Part shown: one piece after another, positions 46,761 through 57,331 of the stretch
Layout: each line of letters begins with the position of its first letter
Numbering within the stretch: position 1 is the first letter of the stretch
From: Vibrio sp. CB1-14
GTDB lineage: Bacteria > Pseudomonadota > Gammaproteobacteria > Enterobacterales > Vibrionaceae
Length of the DNA: 64,000 nt
Reading direction: 5' to 3'
NCBI RefSeq assembly: GCF_040412085.2
Contig: NZ_CP115920.1
Location: 620,001 to 684,000 of the forward strand
Translations under genes and position numbers: made by a program
Notes under the pieces: generated by a model
Seen by the model: the letters and a program-made list of their open reading frames with translations, nothing else
The model's database searches: none
What the model was told of the DNA's origin: nothing

Positions 46761-47236
46761 GAATAGGCCATGGCTTTGATGTACATAAGTTTGGTGGTGA
46801 AGGACCTGTCATCATTGGTGGTGTCGCCATTCCTTATGAACAAGGGCTAGTTGCCCATTCTGATGGTGATGTGGCGTTGCATGCACTGTGTGATGCACTG
46901 CTAGGCGCTATTGCTGCAGGCGACATTGGTCGTCATTTTCCTGACACGGATGAAGAGTGGAAAGGAGCAGACAGCCGCGCATTGCTTCGTGATGTCTACA
47001 GCAAGGTCAAATCACAAGGTTATGAGTTGGTGAATGCTGACGTAACCATCATGGCACAAGCACCAAAGATGGCTCCGCACATTGAAACTATGTGCCATAC
47101 CATTGCCGCTGATTTGGAAACCGACATTGGTAACATCAATGTAAAAGCAACCACGACGGAAAGACTCGGTTTTACAGGACGTAAAGAAGGTATCGCCACA
47201 GAAGCTGTGGTTCTGATCAACAAAGTAACGTCCTAA
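46757..47236 (+). CDS. ispF: 2-C-methyl-D-erythritol 2,4-cyclodiphosphate synthase
   Basis: This 159-residue trimeric zinc enzyme of the MEP pathway begins [14 protein letters not shown], whose Asp8 and His10 are metal ligands. [19 protein letters not shown] contains the third metal ligand. [18 protein letters not shown] binds CDP. It is coupled to ispD by a four-base overlap and followed by truD 11 bases later. Confidence 0.97.
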   Translation: MRIGHGFDVHKFGGEGPVIIGGVAIPYEQGLVAHSDGDVALHALCDALLGAIAAGDIGRHFPDTDEEWKGADSRALLRDVYSKVKSQGYELVNADVTIMAQAPKMAPHIETMCHTIAADLETDIGNINVKATTTERLGFTGRKEGIATEAVVLINKVTS

Positions 47237-47247
47237 AGGCAAATATC

Positions 47248-48225
47248 ATGACTGATGTGTTAGAAAACCTGAATTATCTTCACGGCAAACCTGCGGTTAG
47301 CGCTAAGTTTAAAGCCAGCAACCAAGACTTCATTGTCAATGAGGTTCTGGGGTTTGAGTTTGCGGGAGAAGGGGAGCATTTGATGCTCCGCATACGAAAA
47401 AATGGTGAAAACACCAGTTTTGTCGCCAATGAATTGGCCAAAGTGTGTGGCGTAAAATCGAAAGATATTGGTTGGGCCGGCCTCAAAGATCGCCATGCCG
47501 TGACTGAACAGTGGTTAAGCGTCCATTTACCAAAGAAGAACGTACCAGACTTTAGCGCCTTCTTGGCGCAGTATCCTAGTATTGAGATAGTGGCGACCGA
47601 TTGGCACAACAAAAAGCTGCGTCCAGGCGATCTTGCTGGTAATGAGTTTGCCATCCGTTTGACTGAGGTGTCAGATGTTGAAGCACTAAAAGCGCGCGTA
47701 GCGCTCGTTTGTGATTCTGGCGTACCAAACTATTTTGGTCAGCAGCGTTTTGGACACGATGGTAACAACGTGAGCGAAGCGAAGCGTTGGGGACGTGACA
47801 ACGTGCGCACTCGCAATCAGAATAAACGCAGTTTGTATCTCTCTGCGGCGCGCTCATGGATCTTTAATCACATCGTTTCAGAGCGTTTGCAGCAAGATTG
47901 CTTTAACACTGAGCTGGCCGGGGACATTCTTGACGAAACTGGGATGATCACCGCTGCATTGGCAGGTGATAATGCGCTACCAACCACCGATGAGGCCGAG
48001 AAGCTTGAACAAAGCATCTTAGATCAAGAGCCAGATTTGATGGCGCTTATCCGCGGTAATCGCATGCGTCACGACAGACGCGCTATTGTGTTAAAGCCTG
48101 ACTCATTGAATGCACAATGGGATGAAGATTCTGTAACACTGAGCTTTTTCTTGGATTCAGGCAGTTTTGCGACCTCGATTCTTAGAGAGCTGGCAAATGT
48201 AGAAGAAGTAGAAAGGCAATTCTAG
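47248..48225 (+). CDS. truD: tRNA pseudouridine-13 synthase TruD, with a shortened internal segment
   Basis: This 325-residue pseudouridine synthase modifies U13 of tRNA-Glu. The catalytic block is [15 protein letters not shown] (Asp about residue 80), and [16 protein letters not shown] is intact. E. coli TruD has 349 residues. The whole 24-residue difference maps to one place: between the AGD and MITAAL segments (47923-47946) this protein has 6 residues, E. coli has 30. Both flanks stay in frame and align well. This segment belongs to the TruD-specific insertion domain, not to the active site. Confidence 0.93.
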   Translation: MTDVLENLNYLHGKPAVSAKFKASNQDFIVNEVLGFEFAGEGEHLMLRIRKNGENTSFVANELAKVCGVKSKDIGWAGLKDRHAVTEQWLSVHLPKKNVPDFSAFLAQYPSIEIVATDWHNKKLRPGDLAGNEFAIRLTEVSDVEALKARVALVCDSGVPNYFGQQRFGHDGNNVSEAKRWGRDNVRTRNQNKRSLYLSAARSWIFNHIVSERLQQDCFNTELAGDILDETGMITAALAGDNALPTTDEAEKLEQSILDQEPDLMALIRGNRMRHDRRAIVLKPDSLNAQWDEDSVTLSFFLDSGSFATSILRELANVEEVERQF

Positions 48226-48230
48226 GATTC

Positions 48231-48998
48231 ATGGAAACAAACAAACAGAGAATCAAAGTCCTCATCAGTAATGATGATGGCGTACACGCCGAGGGAATTC
48301 GCACATTAGCGGCGGAGCTGGCAAACATTGCTGATGTGACCATCGTTGCGCCAGACAGAAACCGTTCGGGCGCATCGAACTCATTAACGCTTGAGCAGCC
48401 GCTGCGTGTTAACGAAATTGAGCCTGGTGTTTTCTCGGTTCAAGGAACGCCAACCGATTGTGTGCACTTTGCGCTTAATGAATTGATGAAAGACGATCTT
48501 CCCGATTTAGTTCTGTCTGGGATCAACCATGGGGCTAACTTGGGCGACGATGTGCTCTATTCTGGTACTGTAGCGGCGGCTATGGAAGGACACTTTCTAG
48601 GCGTTCAATCCATCGCTTTTAGTCTGGTTGGTAAACAGCACTTTGCTGTAGCGGCGATCATCGCTCGTCAATTTGTCGAGCGTCATTTGGCTACTCGTGT
48701 GCCGACCAATCGACTATTGAATATTAATATCCCAGATAAGCCGCTGGCGCAGCTTGGTGATGTTGCCGTGACTCGATTGGGTGCCCGTCACCATGCTGAA
48801 GCGATGATTAAGCAGCAGGACCCAAGAGGGCACGACATTTATTGGTTGGGACCTCCAGGGAAAGAGCAGGATGCTGGAGAGGGCACCGATTTTTACGCAG
48901 TTGAACATGGGCGTATTTCTATTACACCACTGCAGGTGGATTTGACCGCACATGAGTCGATTGGTGCGATGGAACGTTGGGTGTCAGGGAGAGAGTAA
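48231..48998 (+). CDS. surE: 5'/3'-nucleotidase SurE
   Basis: This 255-residue metal-dependent nucleotidase acts on nucleoside monophosphates in stationary phase. It has the metal site [35 protein letters not shown] and [25 protein letters not shown]. Order truD-surE-pcm-nlpD-rpoS follows E. coli. pcm starts three bases after its stop. Confidence 0.96.
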   Translation: METNKQRIKVLISNDDGVHAEGIRTLAAELANIADVTIVAPDRNRSGASNSLTLEQPLRVNEIEPGVFSVQGTPTDCVHFALNELMKDDLPDLVLSGINHGANLGDDVLYSGTVAAAMEGHFLGVQSIAFSLVGKQHFAVAAIIARQFVERHLATRVPTNRLLNINIPDKPLAQLGDVAVTRLGARHHAEAMIKQQDPRGHDIYWLGPPGKEQDAGEGTDFYAVEHGRISITPLQVDLTAHESIGAMERWVSGRE

Positions 48999-49001
48999 TT
49001 A

Positions 49002-49625
49002 ATGAACCCACAAGCAGCGAAATTAGTGGAGTTTATCCGAGCGCACGGTGTAGCTGATCCCCGTGTGCTGGATGCTATCTTCTCCGTACCCCGTGAGCAA
49101 TTCGTGTCACAAGCGATGCTTCACCAAGCCTACGACAACAATGCTTTGCCTATTGGTGCTGGGCAGACGATTTCTCAGCCCTACATTGTCGCGAGAATGA
49201 CCGAGCTGCTTGAGCTGACACACGATACTCGAGTGCTTGAAATCGGAACTGGCTCAGGCTATCAAACTGCCGTGCTGTCGCAGTTGGTGGAGCATGTCTA
49301 TTCGGTTGAGAGAATAAAAGCACTGCAATGGGAAGCAAAGCGCAGGCTAAAGCGTCTTGATATTTACAACATCTCCACCAAACACGGTGACGGTTGGCAA
49401 GGCTGGCAAGCCAAGGGGCCATTTGATGCCATTATCGTCACGGCTGCAGCTTCCGAAGTCCCTCAAGCACTATTGACCCAGCTCAATGATGGTGGACGTT
49501 TAGTGATCCCTGTCGGTGATAATGAGCAACAACTATTAAAAATCACTCGTAAAGGTGATAGCTTTACTACCGAAGTTATTGAATTAGTGAGGTTTGTTCC
49601 TCTCGTAGCAGGTGAATTAGCGTAA
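49002..49625 (+). CDS. pcm: Protein-L-isoaspartate O-methyltransferase
   Basis: This 207-residue SAM-dependent enzyme repairs isoaspartyl residues in aged proteins. Motif I is [18 protein letters not shown] (about residue 78) and the [17 protein letters not shown] block binds substrate. nlpD begins directly after its stop codon. Confidence 0.96.
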   Translation: MNPQAAKLVEFIRAHGVADPRVLDAIFSVPREQFVSQAMLHQAYDNNALPIGAGQTISQPYIVARMTELLELTHDTRVLEIGTGSGYQTAVLSQLVEHVYSVERIKALQWEAKRRLKRLDIYNISTKHGDGWQGWQAKGPFDAIIVTAAASEVPQALLTQLNDGGRLVIPVGDNEQQLLKITRKGDSFTTEVIELVRFVPLVAGELA

Positions 49626-50600
49626 ATGCAAAAGCGGTTAAAAGCAGTGGTCTCCGTTGTTTTTTTGTCCAGTGCACTGATTGGGTGTGCTGGGCATTCG
49701 CCTGCGCCTGTCTCAAATCTGGGAGGCAAGTACGATAGTGTTTCCCGTGGCAGTTATCGTGGCAGTTACTATGAAGTGCAAAAAGGGGACACCCTATATT
49801 TTATCTCATACGTCACGGATAAAGATGTTAACGATCTGATAAGACTCAATAATCTTAAGAAACCCTACACCATTCACCCAGGCCAGCGTTTGAACCTGTG
49901 GCGCCCGGTCTATTCCCCACCGGTGTTTGCTGGTTCTGGTTCAGGTGAGGTTGCAACCGCCTCTGTGGCAACGGCTGCAGCGAGCTCGAGCACCGCGACA
50001 ACGGCGTCAAAACCGCCTTCAAAAGCGGGTAGCTCATCAACGCAAAATAGTCAAAAAACCGCCGCAAAGAAGGTTGATCAAACTCAAACAAAGGAGTATG
50101 GTGAGGCTAAAGGTAAACAAAATGTTAACAAGACTAAGCCCCAAACGGTAAAACAGACAACCAAGCCAGCCGCGAAGCAAACTGTCGCGAAGGCGAAACC
50201 AGCACCGAAACCGGCGCCAAGCACAGCGGCAAAAGTATCAAGTTGGGTCTGGCCGACTAAGGGTCGTGTCATAAAGAACTTTTCTGCAGGGGACCAAGGA
50301 AATAAAGGAATCGATATTGCAGGCCGCCGAGGCCAAGATATCGTCGCCACTGCAAAAGGAACCGTGGTTTACTCAGGCAACGCACTACGTGGTTATGGAA
50401 ACCTCGTTATTGTTAAGCATAACGACAGTTACCTAAGTGCTTACGCTCACAATGACAGACTATTGGTATCGGAAGGACAAAGTGTTAAAGCCGGACAAAA
50501 AATCGCTACGATGGGAAGTTCCGGAACCAACAGCGTTAGACTGCACTTTGAAATCCGTTATCAAGGAAAATCAGTAAACCCAAAACGCTACTTGCCGTAA
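49626..50600 (+). CDS. nlpD: Murein hydrolase activator lipoprotein NlpD
   Basis: This 324-residue lipoprotein has a lipobox LIGC with Cys21 as the acylated residue. It carries a LysM peptidoglycan-binding domain (residues about 50-97, YEVQKGDTLYFIS), a long Ala/Ser/Lys-rich linker (105-200) and a C-terminal LytM/M23 domain. The LytM metal site is degenerate: GIDIAG lacks the first histidine and LHFEIR replaces HxH. This fits an activator of AmiC rather than an active peptidase. rpoS transcription in E. coli starts partly inside nlpD, and the same is likely here. Confidence 0.94.
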   Translation: MQKRLKAVVSVVFLSSALIGCAGHSPAPVSNLGGKYDSVSRGSYRGSYYEVQKGDTLYFISYVTDKDVNDLIRLNNLKKPYTIHPGQRLNLWRPVYSPPVFAGSGSGEVATASVATAAASSSTATTASKPPSKAGSSSTQNSQKTAAKKVDQTQTKEYGEAKGKQNVNKTKPQTVKQTTKPAAKQTVAKAKPAPKPAPSTAAKVSSWVWPTKGRVIKNFSAGDQGNKGIDIAGRRGQDIVATAKGTVVYSGNALRGYGNLVIVKHNDSYLSAYAHNDRLLVSEGQSVKAGQKIATMGSSGTNSVRLHFEIRYQGKSVNPKRYLP

Positions 50601-50718
50601 CTGCCGTATAACGAATACACCATACGAAAAGCTACTTGCAATTTGATTGACTTAATCAGAGAAAGTTAGCGACATAGTTGAGTTGTCATGTCTTGCTAGC
50701 TCGCCAGGGGGAGGCGCT

Positions 50719-51702
50719 ATGAGTATCAGCAATGCAGTAACCAAGAACGAAAACTTCGATGCCAACAGTGAGACTGTTGATGTTGTAGAACCTACACTGA
50801 CGAACGATGACGCCGCAACAGAGACTGAAGACAAGGATTTGTACGATGCCTCTGCGAAAAGCTTAGATGCCACCCAGCTCTATCTCGGCGAAATCGGCTT
50901 TTCACCACTCTTGACCGCAGAAGAAGAAGTGCTCTATGCAAGACGTGCACTGAAAGGCGATGAAGCAGCCCGTAAACGCATGATCGAAAGTAACTTGCGA
51001 TTAGTGGTTAAGATCTCTCGACGCTACAGTAACCGTGGTCTAGCGCTTCTTGATTTAATTGAAGAAGGCAATTTAGGTCTTATTCGTGCAGTAGAGAAAT
51101 TCGACCCCGAGCGCGGCTTCCGTTTCTCAACGTATGCGACGTGGTGGATACGCCAAACTATTGAGCGTGCTTTGATGAATCAAACACGCACGATTCGTCT
51201 GCCTATCCATGTGGTAAAAGAGCTCAACATTTACCTACGTACAGCCCGTGAACTGTCCCAAAAGCTGGATCATGAGCCAACAGCCGAAGAAATTGCACAT
51301 AAGCTGGATAAACCGGTGAGCGACGTTTCCAAGATGCTGAGACTCAATGAACGTATCAGTTCGGTTGATACGCCAATTGGTGGGGACGGTGAGAAAGCGC
51401 TGTTAGATATCATTCCGGATTCAACGCACTCAGATCCTGAAGTCTCAACCCAAGATGACGATATTAAATCATCGCTTATTCACTGGCTTGATGAACTGAA
51501 TCCAAAACAAAAAGAAGTGTTGGCACGACGCTTTGGATTGCTAGGCTATGAGCCTTCAACCCTTGAAGAAGTTGGGCGAGAAATCAATCTTACTCGCGAG
51601 CGTGTGCGTCAAATTCAAGTCGAAGGTCTACGTAGACTGCGTGACATTTTAGTCAAGCAAGGCTTGAATATGGAATCACTGTTTAACTTTGACGACGATT
51701 AA
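50719..51702 (+). CDS. rpoS: RNA polymerase sigma factor RpoS
   Basis: This 327-residue stationary-phase/general stress sigma factor has region 1.2 ([21 protein letters not shown]), region 2 ([35 protein letters not shown]), region 3 and region 4 ([27 protein letters not shown]). ATG 50719 follows GGGGGAGG and matches the family start [11 protein letters not shown]; an in-frame codon 12 codons upstream overlaps that ribosome site. In many gammaproteobacteria mutS follows; here ygiM lies convergent instead. Confidence 0.96.
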   Translation: MSISNAVTKNENFDANSETVDVVEPTLTNDDAATETEDKDLYDASAKSLDATQLYLGEIGFSPLLTAEEEVLYARRALKGDEAARKRMIESNLRLVVKISRRYSNRGLALLDLIEEGNLGLIRAVEKFDPERGFRFSTYATWWIRQTIERALMNQTRTIRLPIHVVKELNIYLRTARELSQKLDHEPTAEEIAHKLDKPVSDVSKMLRLNERISSVDTPIGGDGEKALLDIIPDSTHSDPEVSTQDDDIKSSLIHWLDELNPKQKEVLARRFGLLGYEPSTLEEVGREINLTRERVRQIQVEGLRRLRDILVKQGLNMESLFNFDDD

Positions 51703-51719
51703 ATCGTAATTGAACCGTA

Positions 51720-51751
51720 ATAAAAAACCGCCGTGAGGCGGTTTTTTTGTA
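51720..51751. terminator. Terminator after rpoS
   Basis: Arms AAAAAACCGCC and GGCGGTTTTTT enclose GTGA and sit between the convergent rpoS and ygiM genes. Confidence 0.92.
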
Positions 51752-51772
51752 TTCAAAGTCATGCTCTAAGCA

Positions 51773-52384
51773 TTATGCCCAGCCATTAGGACTCTTCTTA
51801 CGACGTGGGATAATGTGAGGAAGGATAAGACCAAACAAAAGGCCTACACCCGCAACACCACCGCCATACATAAAGTAGCGCAGTAGTAGGTCTTCTTTTT
51901 GCGTATCCAGTTTAGCACGTAGCTCGCGGATTTCTGTTTGAGAAGACGTCAGCTGCGCGCTGATGTCAGAGTAGTTTTGCTCAAGCTCTGCAATTTGCTT
52001 GTTGCGCGCTTCTAGAGAGCTGACTAGGCCACCTTTCTCGCTGTCCGCAGTTTCGCGTGCATTTGCTAGCTGAGATTTAACTTGCGTCAGTTCTTTCTCA
52101 AGACGAGGTAGGCGTACCGCCATACTTTCTTGAGCCGTGACGAACTTCGAGTCTACCCAGCCTTTACGGCCGCGGTTGTCTTGAACTTGGGAGTAGCCCG
52201 TGTCACGGTTAGAAGATAGTAGTTGCACTTTGTCACCAGCGTTAATGCTGCCGATGATACGATACTGAGCGCTTGGCCCTGAGTGCAGATAGGTAAATAG
52301 CTTGTCAGCAATATATCGATCTTGAGCCAACGCTGCGGGAGCAGCGAGTAACGACACCATGATCATGCAGATCAGTTTTTTCAC
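51773..52384 (-). CDS. ygiM: YgiM-type SH3 domain protein
   Basis: This 203-residue envelope protein has a signal peptide (MKKLICMIMVSLLAAPAALA), a bacterial SH3 domain (residues about 22-85: YIADKLFTYLHSGPSAQYRIIG, GWVDSKFV), a coiled coil (about 92-165) and a C-terminal membrane anchor (GGGVAGVGLLFGLILPHI) ending in basic residues. The topology is that of E. coli YgiM. Function unknown. Confidence 0.88.
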   Translation of the reverse strand: MKKLICMIMVSLLAAPAALAQDRYIADKLFTYLHSGPSAQYRIIGSINAGDKVQLLSSNRDTGYSQVQDNRGRKGWVDSKFVTAQESMAVRLPRLEKELTQVKSQLANARETADSEKGGLVSSLEARNKQIAELEQNYSDISAQLTSSQTEIRELRAKLDTQKEDLLLRYFMYGGGVAGVGLLFGLILPHIIPRRKKSPNGWA

Positions 52385-52518
52385 AGTAAGTCCCTTAAGT
52401 GTATCAATGGGGAATGATGAAGAAAGTCGCGTTTGCAGCTGGGCTGATACGCACTCTCAAATTGTAAACTTTTAAGAATGGGCAAATAGTATGAAGTTTC
52501 TCAATCGGGTGCAACAAA

Positions 52519-52542
52519 GAAGGGAGGCAAAGCCTCCCTTTA
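52519..52542 (-). terminator. Hairpin between pit and ygiM
   Basis: Arms AAGGGAGGC and GCCTCCCTT enclose AAA. On the reverse strand the T tract is poor (CTTTG). It probably ends the DUF47-pit transcript. Confidence 0.6.
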
Positions 52543-52604
52543 TTTGAATTTGAGTCAAATATGACGTGAGCTTCACATCTCCCTGACTTTATCTAAGCCT
52601 TGGC

Positions 52605-53867
52605 TTATGCACCAAATATCGCTTGCATCATGTAGTAGAATACTACCGCAAGTAGTGCACCAGCAGGTAGAGTCACTACCCAAGAAGCCACGATATTACG
52701 TACAACACCTAAGTTAAGTGCTGCGATACCACGAGCGAAACCAACACCCAATACCGCACCTACAAGCGTTTGTGTGGTCGAGATAGGAAGACCGGTACCC
52801 GACGCTAGAACAACGGTACAAGCCGTTGCTAGCTGCGCTGCGAAGCCGCGGCTAGGCGTTAGTTCAGTGATACCTGTACCTACCGTTGCCATTACTTTGT
52901 GCCCCATAGTCGCGAGACCCACAACGATACCGATACCACCTAGTGGAAGAATCCACCATGCGATGGTGCTCTTAGCGTTGATTTCACCCATGTGCTCAAC
53001 CGTTGAAACAACAGCAGACAGCGGACCAATCGCGTTCGCTACGTCGTTTGAACCGTGTGCAAATGCCATCGCACAAGCTGTGATAACCATCAGAACGCTG
53101 AAGATACCTTCTACGCCACTAAAGCCATGGTCTTCTTCACGGTCTGCAAATTTACGTTGGATGTAGATGTATCCGCCAATCATAACTAGAGACGAAACGC
53201 CTGCAGCCCACGCCCACGCTTCCATACCTTCAAGGTGCAAGCCTACGTGTTTTAGACCTTTCTTGATGGTTACCAGCGCAATCACCATAGTGGTAATGAA
53301 CATGTACACTGGAACAAAGCGCTTAGCGTTAAACAGTGGCTTTTCGGTATCGAAAATCAGGCGCTGTGCGCTGACAAAGATAAGGTAAGCGAAGAAACCA
53401 GAAATCACAGGTGTGATAACCCAGCTACCTACGATGCCTTTTACTGAACCCCAGTCAACCGCTTCAGTACCCACAGACACACAAGCGAAACCGATGATAG
53501 CGCCAATGATTGAGTGAGTAGTTGATACCGGCCAGCCCATGTAAGAAGCGAGCAATAGCCAAGTACCTGCCGCTAATAGAGACGACATCATACCGAATAC
53601 TAGAACGTCTGGCTGGTGAGCAAACAGCGAGGTTTCAATCACACCCTTACGGATAGTGTCTGTTACCTCACCGCCAGCAAGGTATGCGCCGGCGAATTCG
53701 AAGATCATCGCGATGATGATAGCTTGCTTAACTGTTAGAGCTTTAGAGCCAACAGAAGTACCCATTGCATTGGCAACATCGTTTGCACCGATACCGATCG
53801 CCATAAGGAAACCGAACATCGCCGCAACAAGAATCAGGATAGTGCCGTAGTTTGCAAGAATATCCAT
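52605..53867 (-). CDS. pit: Low-affinity inorganic phosphate transporter (PiT family)
   Basis: This 420-residue inner-membrane protein of the PiT family has about ten membrane spans and the two conserved repeats GANDVANAMGTSVGSKALT (N-terminal) and AFAHGSNDVANAIGPLSAV (C-terminal) that form the phosphate site. It takes up phosphate with H+ or Na+. It follows the DUF47 gene by 123 bases on the same strand, a frequent pair in bacteria. Confidence 0.94.
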   Translation of the reverse strand: MDILANYGTILILVAAMFGFLMAIGIGANDVANAMGTSVGSKALTVKQAIIIAMIFEFAGAYLAGGEVTDTIRKGVIETSLFAHQPDVLVFGMMSSLLAAGTWLLLASYMGWPVSTTHSIIGAIIGFACVSVGTEAVDWGSVKGIVGSWVITPVISGFFAYLIFVSAQRLIFDTEKPLFNAKRFVPVYMFITTMVIALVTIKKGLKHVGLHLEGMEAWAWAAGVSSLVMIGGYIYIQRKFADREEDHGFSGVEGIFSVLMVITACAMAFAHGSNDVANAIGPLSAVVSTVEHMGEINAKSTIAWWILPLGGIGIVVGLATMGHKVMATVGTGITELTPSRGFAAQLATACTVVLASGTGLPISTTQTLVGAVLGVGFARGIAALNLGVVRNIVASWVVTLPAGALLAVVFYYMMQAIFGA

Positions 53868-53990
53868 TGTAATACCTAGTTTTGTTTCATAACAAGCGGA
53901 GCAAAAGTTTGGCGCAGGGCAATCTCTTAAGCATTGTCTGTGCTCAACGCCTAATACTTCTTCGCTCTTTGTTACTTAGTTAACGTGTGT

Positions 53991-54671
53991 TTAAGACCTA
54001 GACAGCATGAGTTCAAGACGAGCGCCTACGCGCTGAGCTTGATCTGCAATACCGCCGACCCATTCAAGAATTTTGTACAAGAACATAACGTCGATTGGGT
54101 TCATGTCTTGTTCAATCGCCATCAGTTGCTGACGAAGCTGGATTTGCATGGCATCGGTATCATCTTCGATGACATCGAGTTGGTGAATCATCTCTGCTAC
54201 CAGAGTCACTTCACGACCTTTAAAGCCTGTCTCTAGCAGTTCATCCAGCTCATTGATAACTTTCTGAGCTTGGTTTGCTGCATCAAGACAACGCTTCACA
54301 TAAGCGATGAAGTTTTCTTGAAGTGGCGCAGGAATGACAAGTTGGCGACCGTAAACACGACCGGCAATGTCTTTGGCAAGGTTGGCAAGCTTATCTTGCT
54401 GCGTCAGTAGCTCTAGCATATCGCTACGGTCTACAGGCAAGAACAGGCCGCGTGGTAGTTTAAGACGGATCTCACGTTTCAAAACGTCGGCTTCTTTCTC
54501 AAGATGAGAAATCTGCGCACGGATCTCCGCTGCTTTTTCCCAATCACCCTTTGAGCTTGTCTCAAAGAAGTTGATAAGGTGAGAGCAACATTCTGTTACG
54601 CACACAACGTGGCGCTGCAAAGGCTTAATTGGGGACTTTGCAAATAACCCCATAATTGTATTTACTGGCAT
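53991..54671 (-). CDS. DUF47/PhoU-like partner of the phosphate transporter
   Basis: This 226-residue all-helical cytoplasmic protein of the DUF47 (TIGR00153) family is distantly related to PhoU. It is recognised by MGLFAKSPIKPLQRHV, EKEADVLKREIRLKLPRGLFLPVDRSDML and the late WVGGIADQAQRVGARLELML. It is thought to regulate or assist PiT transporters. It is the first gene of the pair with pit. Confidence 0.9.
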   Translation of the reverse strand: MPVNTIMGLFAKSPIKPLQRHVVCVTECCSHLINFFETSSKGDWEKAAEIRAQISHLEKEADVLKREIRLKLPRGLFLPVDRSDMLELLTQQDKLANLAKDIAGRVYGRQLVIPAPLQENFIAYVKRCLDAANQAQKVINELDELLETGFKGREVTLVAEMIHQLDVIEDDTDAMQIQLRQQLMAIEQDMNPIDVMFLYKILEWVGGIADQAQRVGARLELMLSRS

Positions 54672-54877
54672 GGTTGTTCAACCTAATTAATATAACCTGA
54701 AATAAACATACACCAATATCATGGTGAAATGTTGAGCGATGGCTATAAAGGCGCGCATGTTAACCCATTAAAACGCCGATTTAAACTGTTTTAGATCATC
54801 ATTTGGGTGATATTTGTCACTTGCTGATTAGTACAATTGCTCATATCCTGTTGTGAGTGTCCCCGAAAGGTAAAACT

Positions 54878-56395
54878 ATGGAAACCGAGATAGAACTGAA
54901 GTTTTTTGTTTCTCCTGATTTTTCAGAAACTTTACTCAGCAAGATTGCTGAAACAAAAGTACTTCAGCACAGTTGTCGCGAGTTAGGAAACACTTACTTC
55001 GACACCCCCGATAACTGGCTTCGTCAGCATGACATTGGACTGAGAATTCGTCGTTTCGATGATGTTTTTGTGCAAACCATGAAAACCGCAGGTCGCGTCG
55101 TTGCGGGGTTGCATCAACGTCCGGAATTTAATGCTGAACACACATCAAATGATCCAGAACTCACGCTACACCCCCTCGACATCTACCCAGAAGGGCGCAG
55201 CGTTGAAGAGCTGCAAGCTCAATTGGTGCCGATTTTTGCCACCGACTTTACGCGTGAGCAATGGTTGATTGGTATGGCCGATGGCAGTCAGGTAGAAGTG
55301 GCGTTTGATCAAGGTTTAGTGTCATCAGGGGACAAAACTTACCCTATCTGCGAAGTCGAACTCGAGCTTAAATCGGGGCAAACAGACGTGCTATTTACGC
55401 TTGCTCGCGCCTTCTGTGAGGCGGGCGGTATTCGTCTAGGTAACTTAAGTAAAGCTGCGCGAGGCTATCGCTTAGCGGCGGATTATGGCGGCGATCCGGT
55501 GAAAAGCCTGGAGCTGGTGGACACCTCGGACACAGACAGTGTTGAAACCTGCTTTATCCAGTCTCTAGAGCATGCTTTGGCGCATTGGCACTATCACGAG
55601 CAGATATATACCGAGCACGAATCGATTGAAGCGCTGCTCGAAATCAGCTACGCACTGAGCTTTATTCGTCAAACATTGACCGTATATGGCAGCATCGTCC
55701 CTCGACGCGCCAGCGCTATCGTTAGGCAAGAGCTGAAGTGGCTAGAGCAAGAACTTGCTTGGCTAAAGAGCTATGAACATTTTGAAACACTTTTGGAAGA
55801 CAAAGGACACGTGCTTCGAAAGCTTGATGCTCGAAAATTCCTCGTTTCAAAGCTAAAAGAGCGTGAGCAAGACTTGCCAGATCGCGAAGATATGTTGCGA
55901 CTGATTCATTCGGGACGATATGCGGGTCTGTTACTGGACCTCAGCCGTTGGATTTTGTCTCGCGGTTGGCAGCCATTCTTAGATGATAAAGCACGCGAGA
56001 AAATGGCTCAGTCAATCAAGCCATTCTCCATGCAGCAGTTGGCACGCACTTGGGCTGAGCTGATGGATGCCTTCCCGCCCAAAAAATCACTGACACGTCA
56101 GGAATACATTGAGCAGCAGTACCGACTGATGCGCAACCTTTACACGGGTGTTGGTTTCGCCAGCCTTTACAGCATGGAAGAGCGGAATAATTTTCGCTTG
56201 CCGTGGGCAGACTTGCTGCAAGGCATTGATGATCTGCTGATGTTAGAGCTTTTAGAGCCGCTGGTGGAAAAACTGGAAGGCGAAGAGCGTGAACAGCTTG
56301 AACGCTGGCTACGTCGCCAAGAGAGCTCGATTCTGCATGCCATGGAGCAAACTAGGCAAATCAGTATTGAAGCTGAGCCATATTGGCAAAACTAG
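54878..56395 (+). CDS. ygiF: Inorganic triphosphatase (CYTH-CHAD protein, YgiF-like)
   Basis: This 505-residue protein has an N-terminal CYTH triphosphatase domain beginning with ExExK (Glu4, Glu6, Lys8) and containing YFDTPDNWLRQHDIGLRIRR and EVELELKSG. A C-terminal CHAD helical domain (about 215-500) may bind polyphosphate. E. coli YgiF hydrolyses inorganic triphosphate. The ATG at 54878 follows GAAAGG and gives the family start METEIELKFF. It lies next to phosphate transport genes here; in E. coli it is directly upstream of glnE. Confidence 0.92.
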   Translation: METEIELKFFVSPDFSETLLSKIAETKVLQHSCRELGNTYFDTPDNWLRQHDIGLRIRRFDDVFVQTMKTAGRVVAGLHQRPEFNAEHTSNDPELTLHPLDIYPEGRSVEELQAQLVPIFATDFTREQWLIGMADGSQVEVAFDQGLVSSGDKTYPICEVELELKSGQTDVLFTLARAFCEAGGIRLGNLSKAARGYRLAADYGGDPVKSLELVDTSDTDSVETCFIQSLEHALAHWHYHEQIYTEHESIEALLEISYALSFIRQTLTVYGSIVPRRASAIVRQELKWLEQELAWLKSYEHFETLLEDKGHVLRKLDARKFLVSKLKEREQDLPDREDMLRLIHSGRYAGLLLDLSRWILSRGWQPFLDDKAREKMAQSIKPFSMQQLARTWAELMDAFPPKKSLTRQEYIEQQYRLMRNLYTGVGFASLYSMEERNNFRLPWADLLQGIDDLLMLELLEPLVEKLEGEEREQLERWLRRQESSILHAMEQTRQISIEAEPYWQN

Positions 56396-56407
56396 TACAA
56401 ATTAGAA

Positions 56408-56436
56408 TAGGGAGGCTTTAGGCCTCCTTATTTTTT
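56408..56436 (+). terminator. Terminator after the CYTH-CHAD gene
   Basis: Arms GGAGGC and GCCTCC enclose TTTAG and are followed by TTATTTTTT. It overlaps the end of the convergent channel gene. Confidence 0.75.
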
Positions 56437-57198
56437 CTCGCGTTCTAGTGATTCAATTTTCTGTTCCATTTTCTCCAGCTTATGCAAAATCACCTCTTGC
56501 TGATTGAGCACCTTTTGTAACATCACTTCTTTGTGTTTGGAGCGTCTTTCATCCATGGAACTGGGTGAAGATAGGAGCGAAGTGATCAAGCCCGATGTCA
56601 TACCAAACATACCGACACCGCAGATAATAATCATACCAGCCAAGACCTTACCCACACTTGTAACTGGGTAGTGATCACCGTAACCGACGGTCGATACCGT
56701 GACGAAAGCCCACCAAACAGCATCACCAATATGCTGGATATTCGCATCAGGATCGCCACTTTCCGCCCACATAATGAGTCCAGCGCCAACCGTAATTAGC
56801 AGCACAAGCAGCAGAAGGATCGAGGCGATTGTCGTCTCATGCTTGTTGCGAGCAAGCTGTCTTAACAAGGTTTCACCAGAACGAATGACAAGCACTACGC
56901 GGAAAATGTGAAAGACACGAGCAAAGCGCAGTGGCTCGATCATCGGCAGACTGGCGAGGAAATCAATCCAATGCGTTTTCATAAATTGCACTCGATCTGT
57001 GGAGCGGATCAGATCCACAACAAGTTGCAGAATAAATAAGCTACAGATAATAAAGTCGAGGCCGATAAGAACAGTACGCTCATCCTCGTTGATGGGAGCA
57101 AACAATAAGGCTGAGATCACAAATAGAGCCATAAAAGAGAGGATAAGTGACAATAAGCTCAGAGGCTTAACTTCAGTTTTGGTATCATTTGCTTTCAT
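56428..57198 (-). CDS. Voltage-gated-type potassium channel
   Basis: This 256-residue membrane protein has about six hydrophobic segments. It carries a basic S4-like stretch (PLRFARVFHIFRVVLVIRSG, residues 89-108), a pore helix and the selectivity filter TVGYGD at 170-175. After the last span a short cytoplasmic coiled coil (about 215-256) probably drives tetramer formation. It lacks an RCK/TrkA-N ligand domain. Physiological role is unknown. Confidence 0.9.
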   Translation of the reverse strand: MKANDTKTEVKPLSLLSLILSFMALFVISALLFAPINEDERTVLIGLDFIICSLFILQLVVDLIRSTDRVQFMKTHWIDFLASLPMIEPLRFARVFHIFRVVLVIRSGETLLRQLARNKHETTIASILLLLVLLITVGAGLIMWAESGDPDANIQHIGDAVWWAFVTVSTVGYGDHYPVTSVGKVLAGMIIICGVGMFGMTSGLITSLLSSPSSMDERRSKHKEVMLQKVLNQQEVILHKLEKMEQKIESLEREKK

Positions 57199-57331
57199 AC
57201 GAGGCTCGAAATAAATAACTTGGTCTCATGAGTCACAATTCCCCCTACGGCTTTGGCATGCAGGCAAGTGATGATGACATTCAGTTAGAGAAAGATTCTC
57301 TAACTATATAATAATTAATGGAGAACGGATA

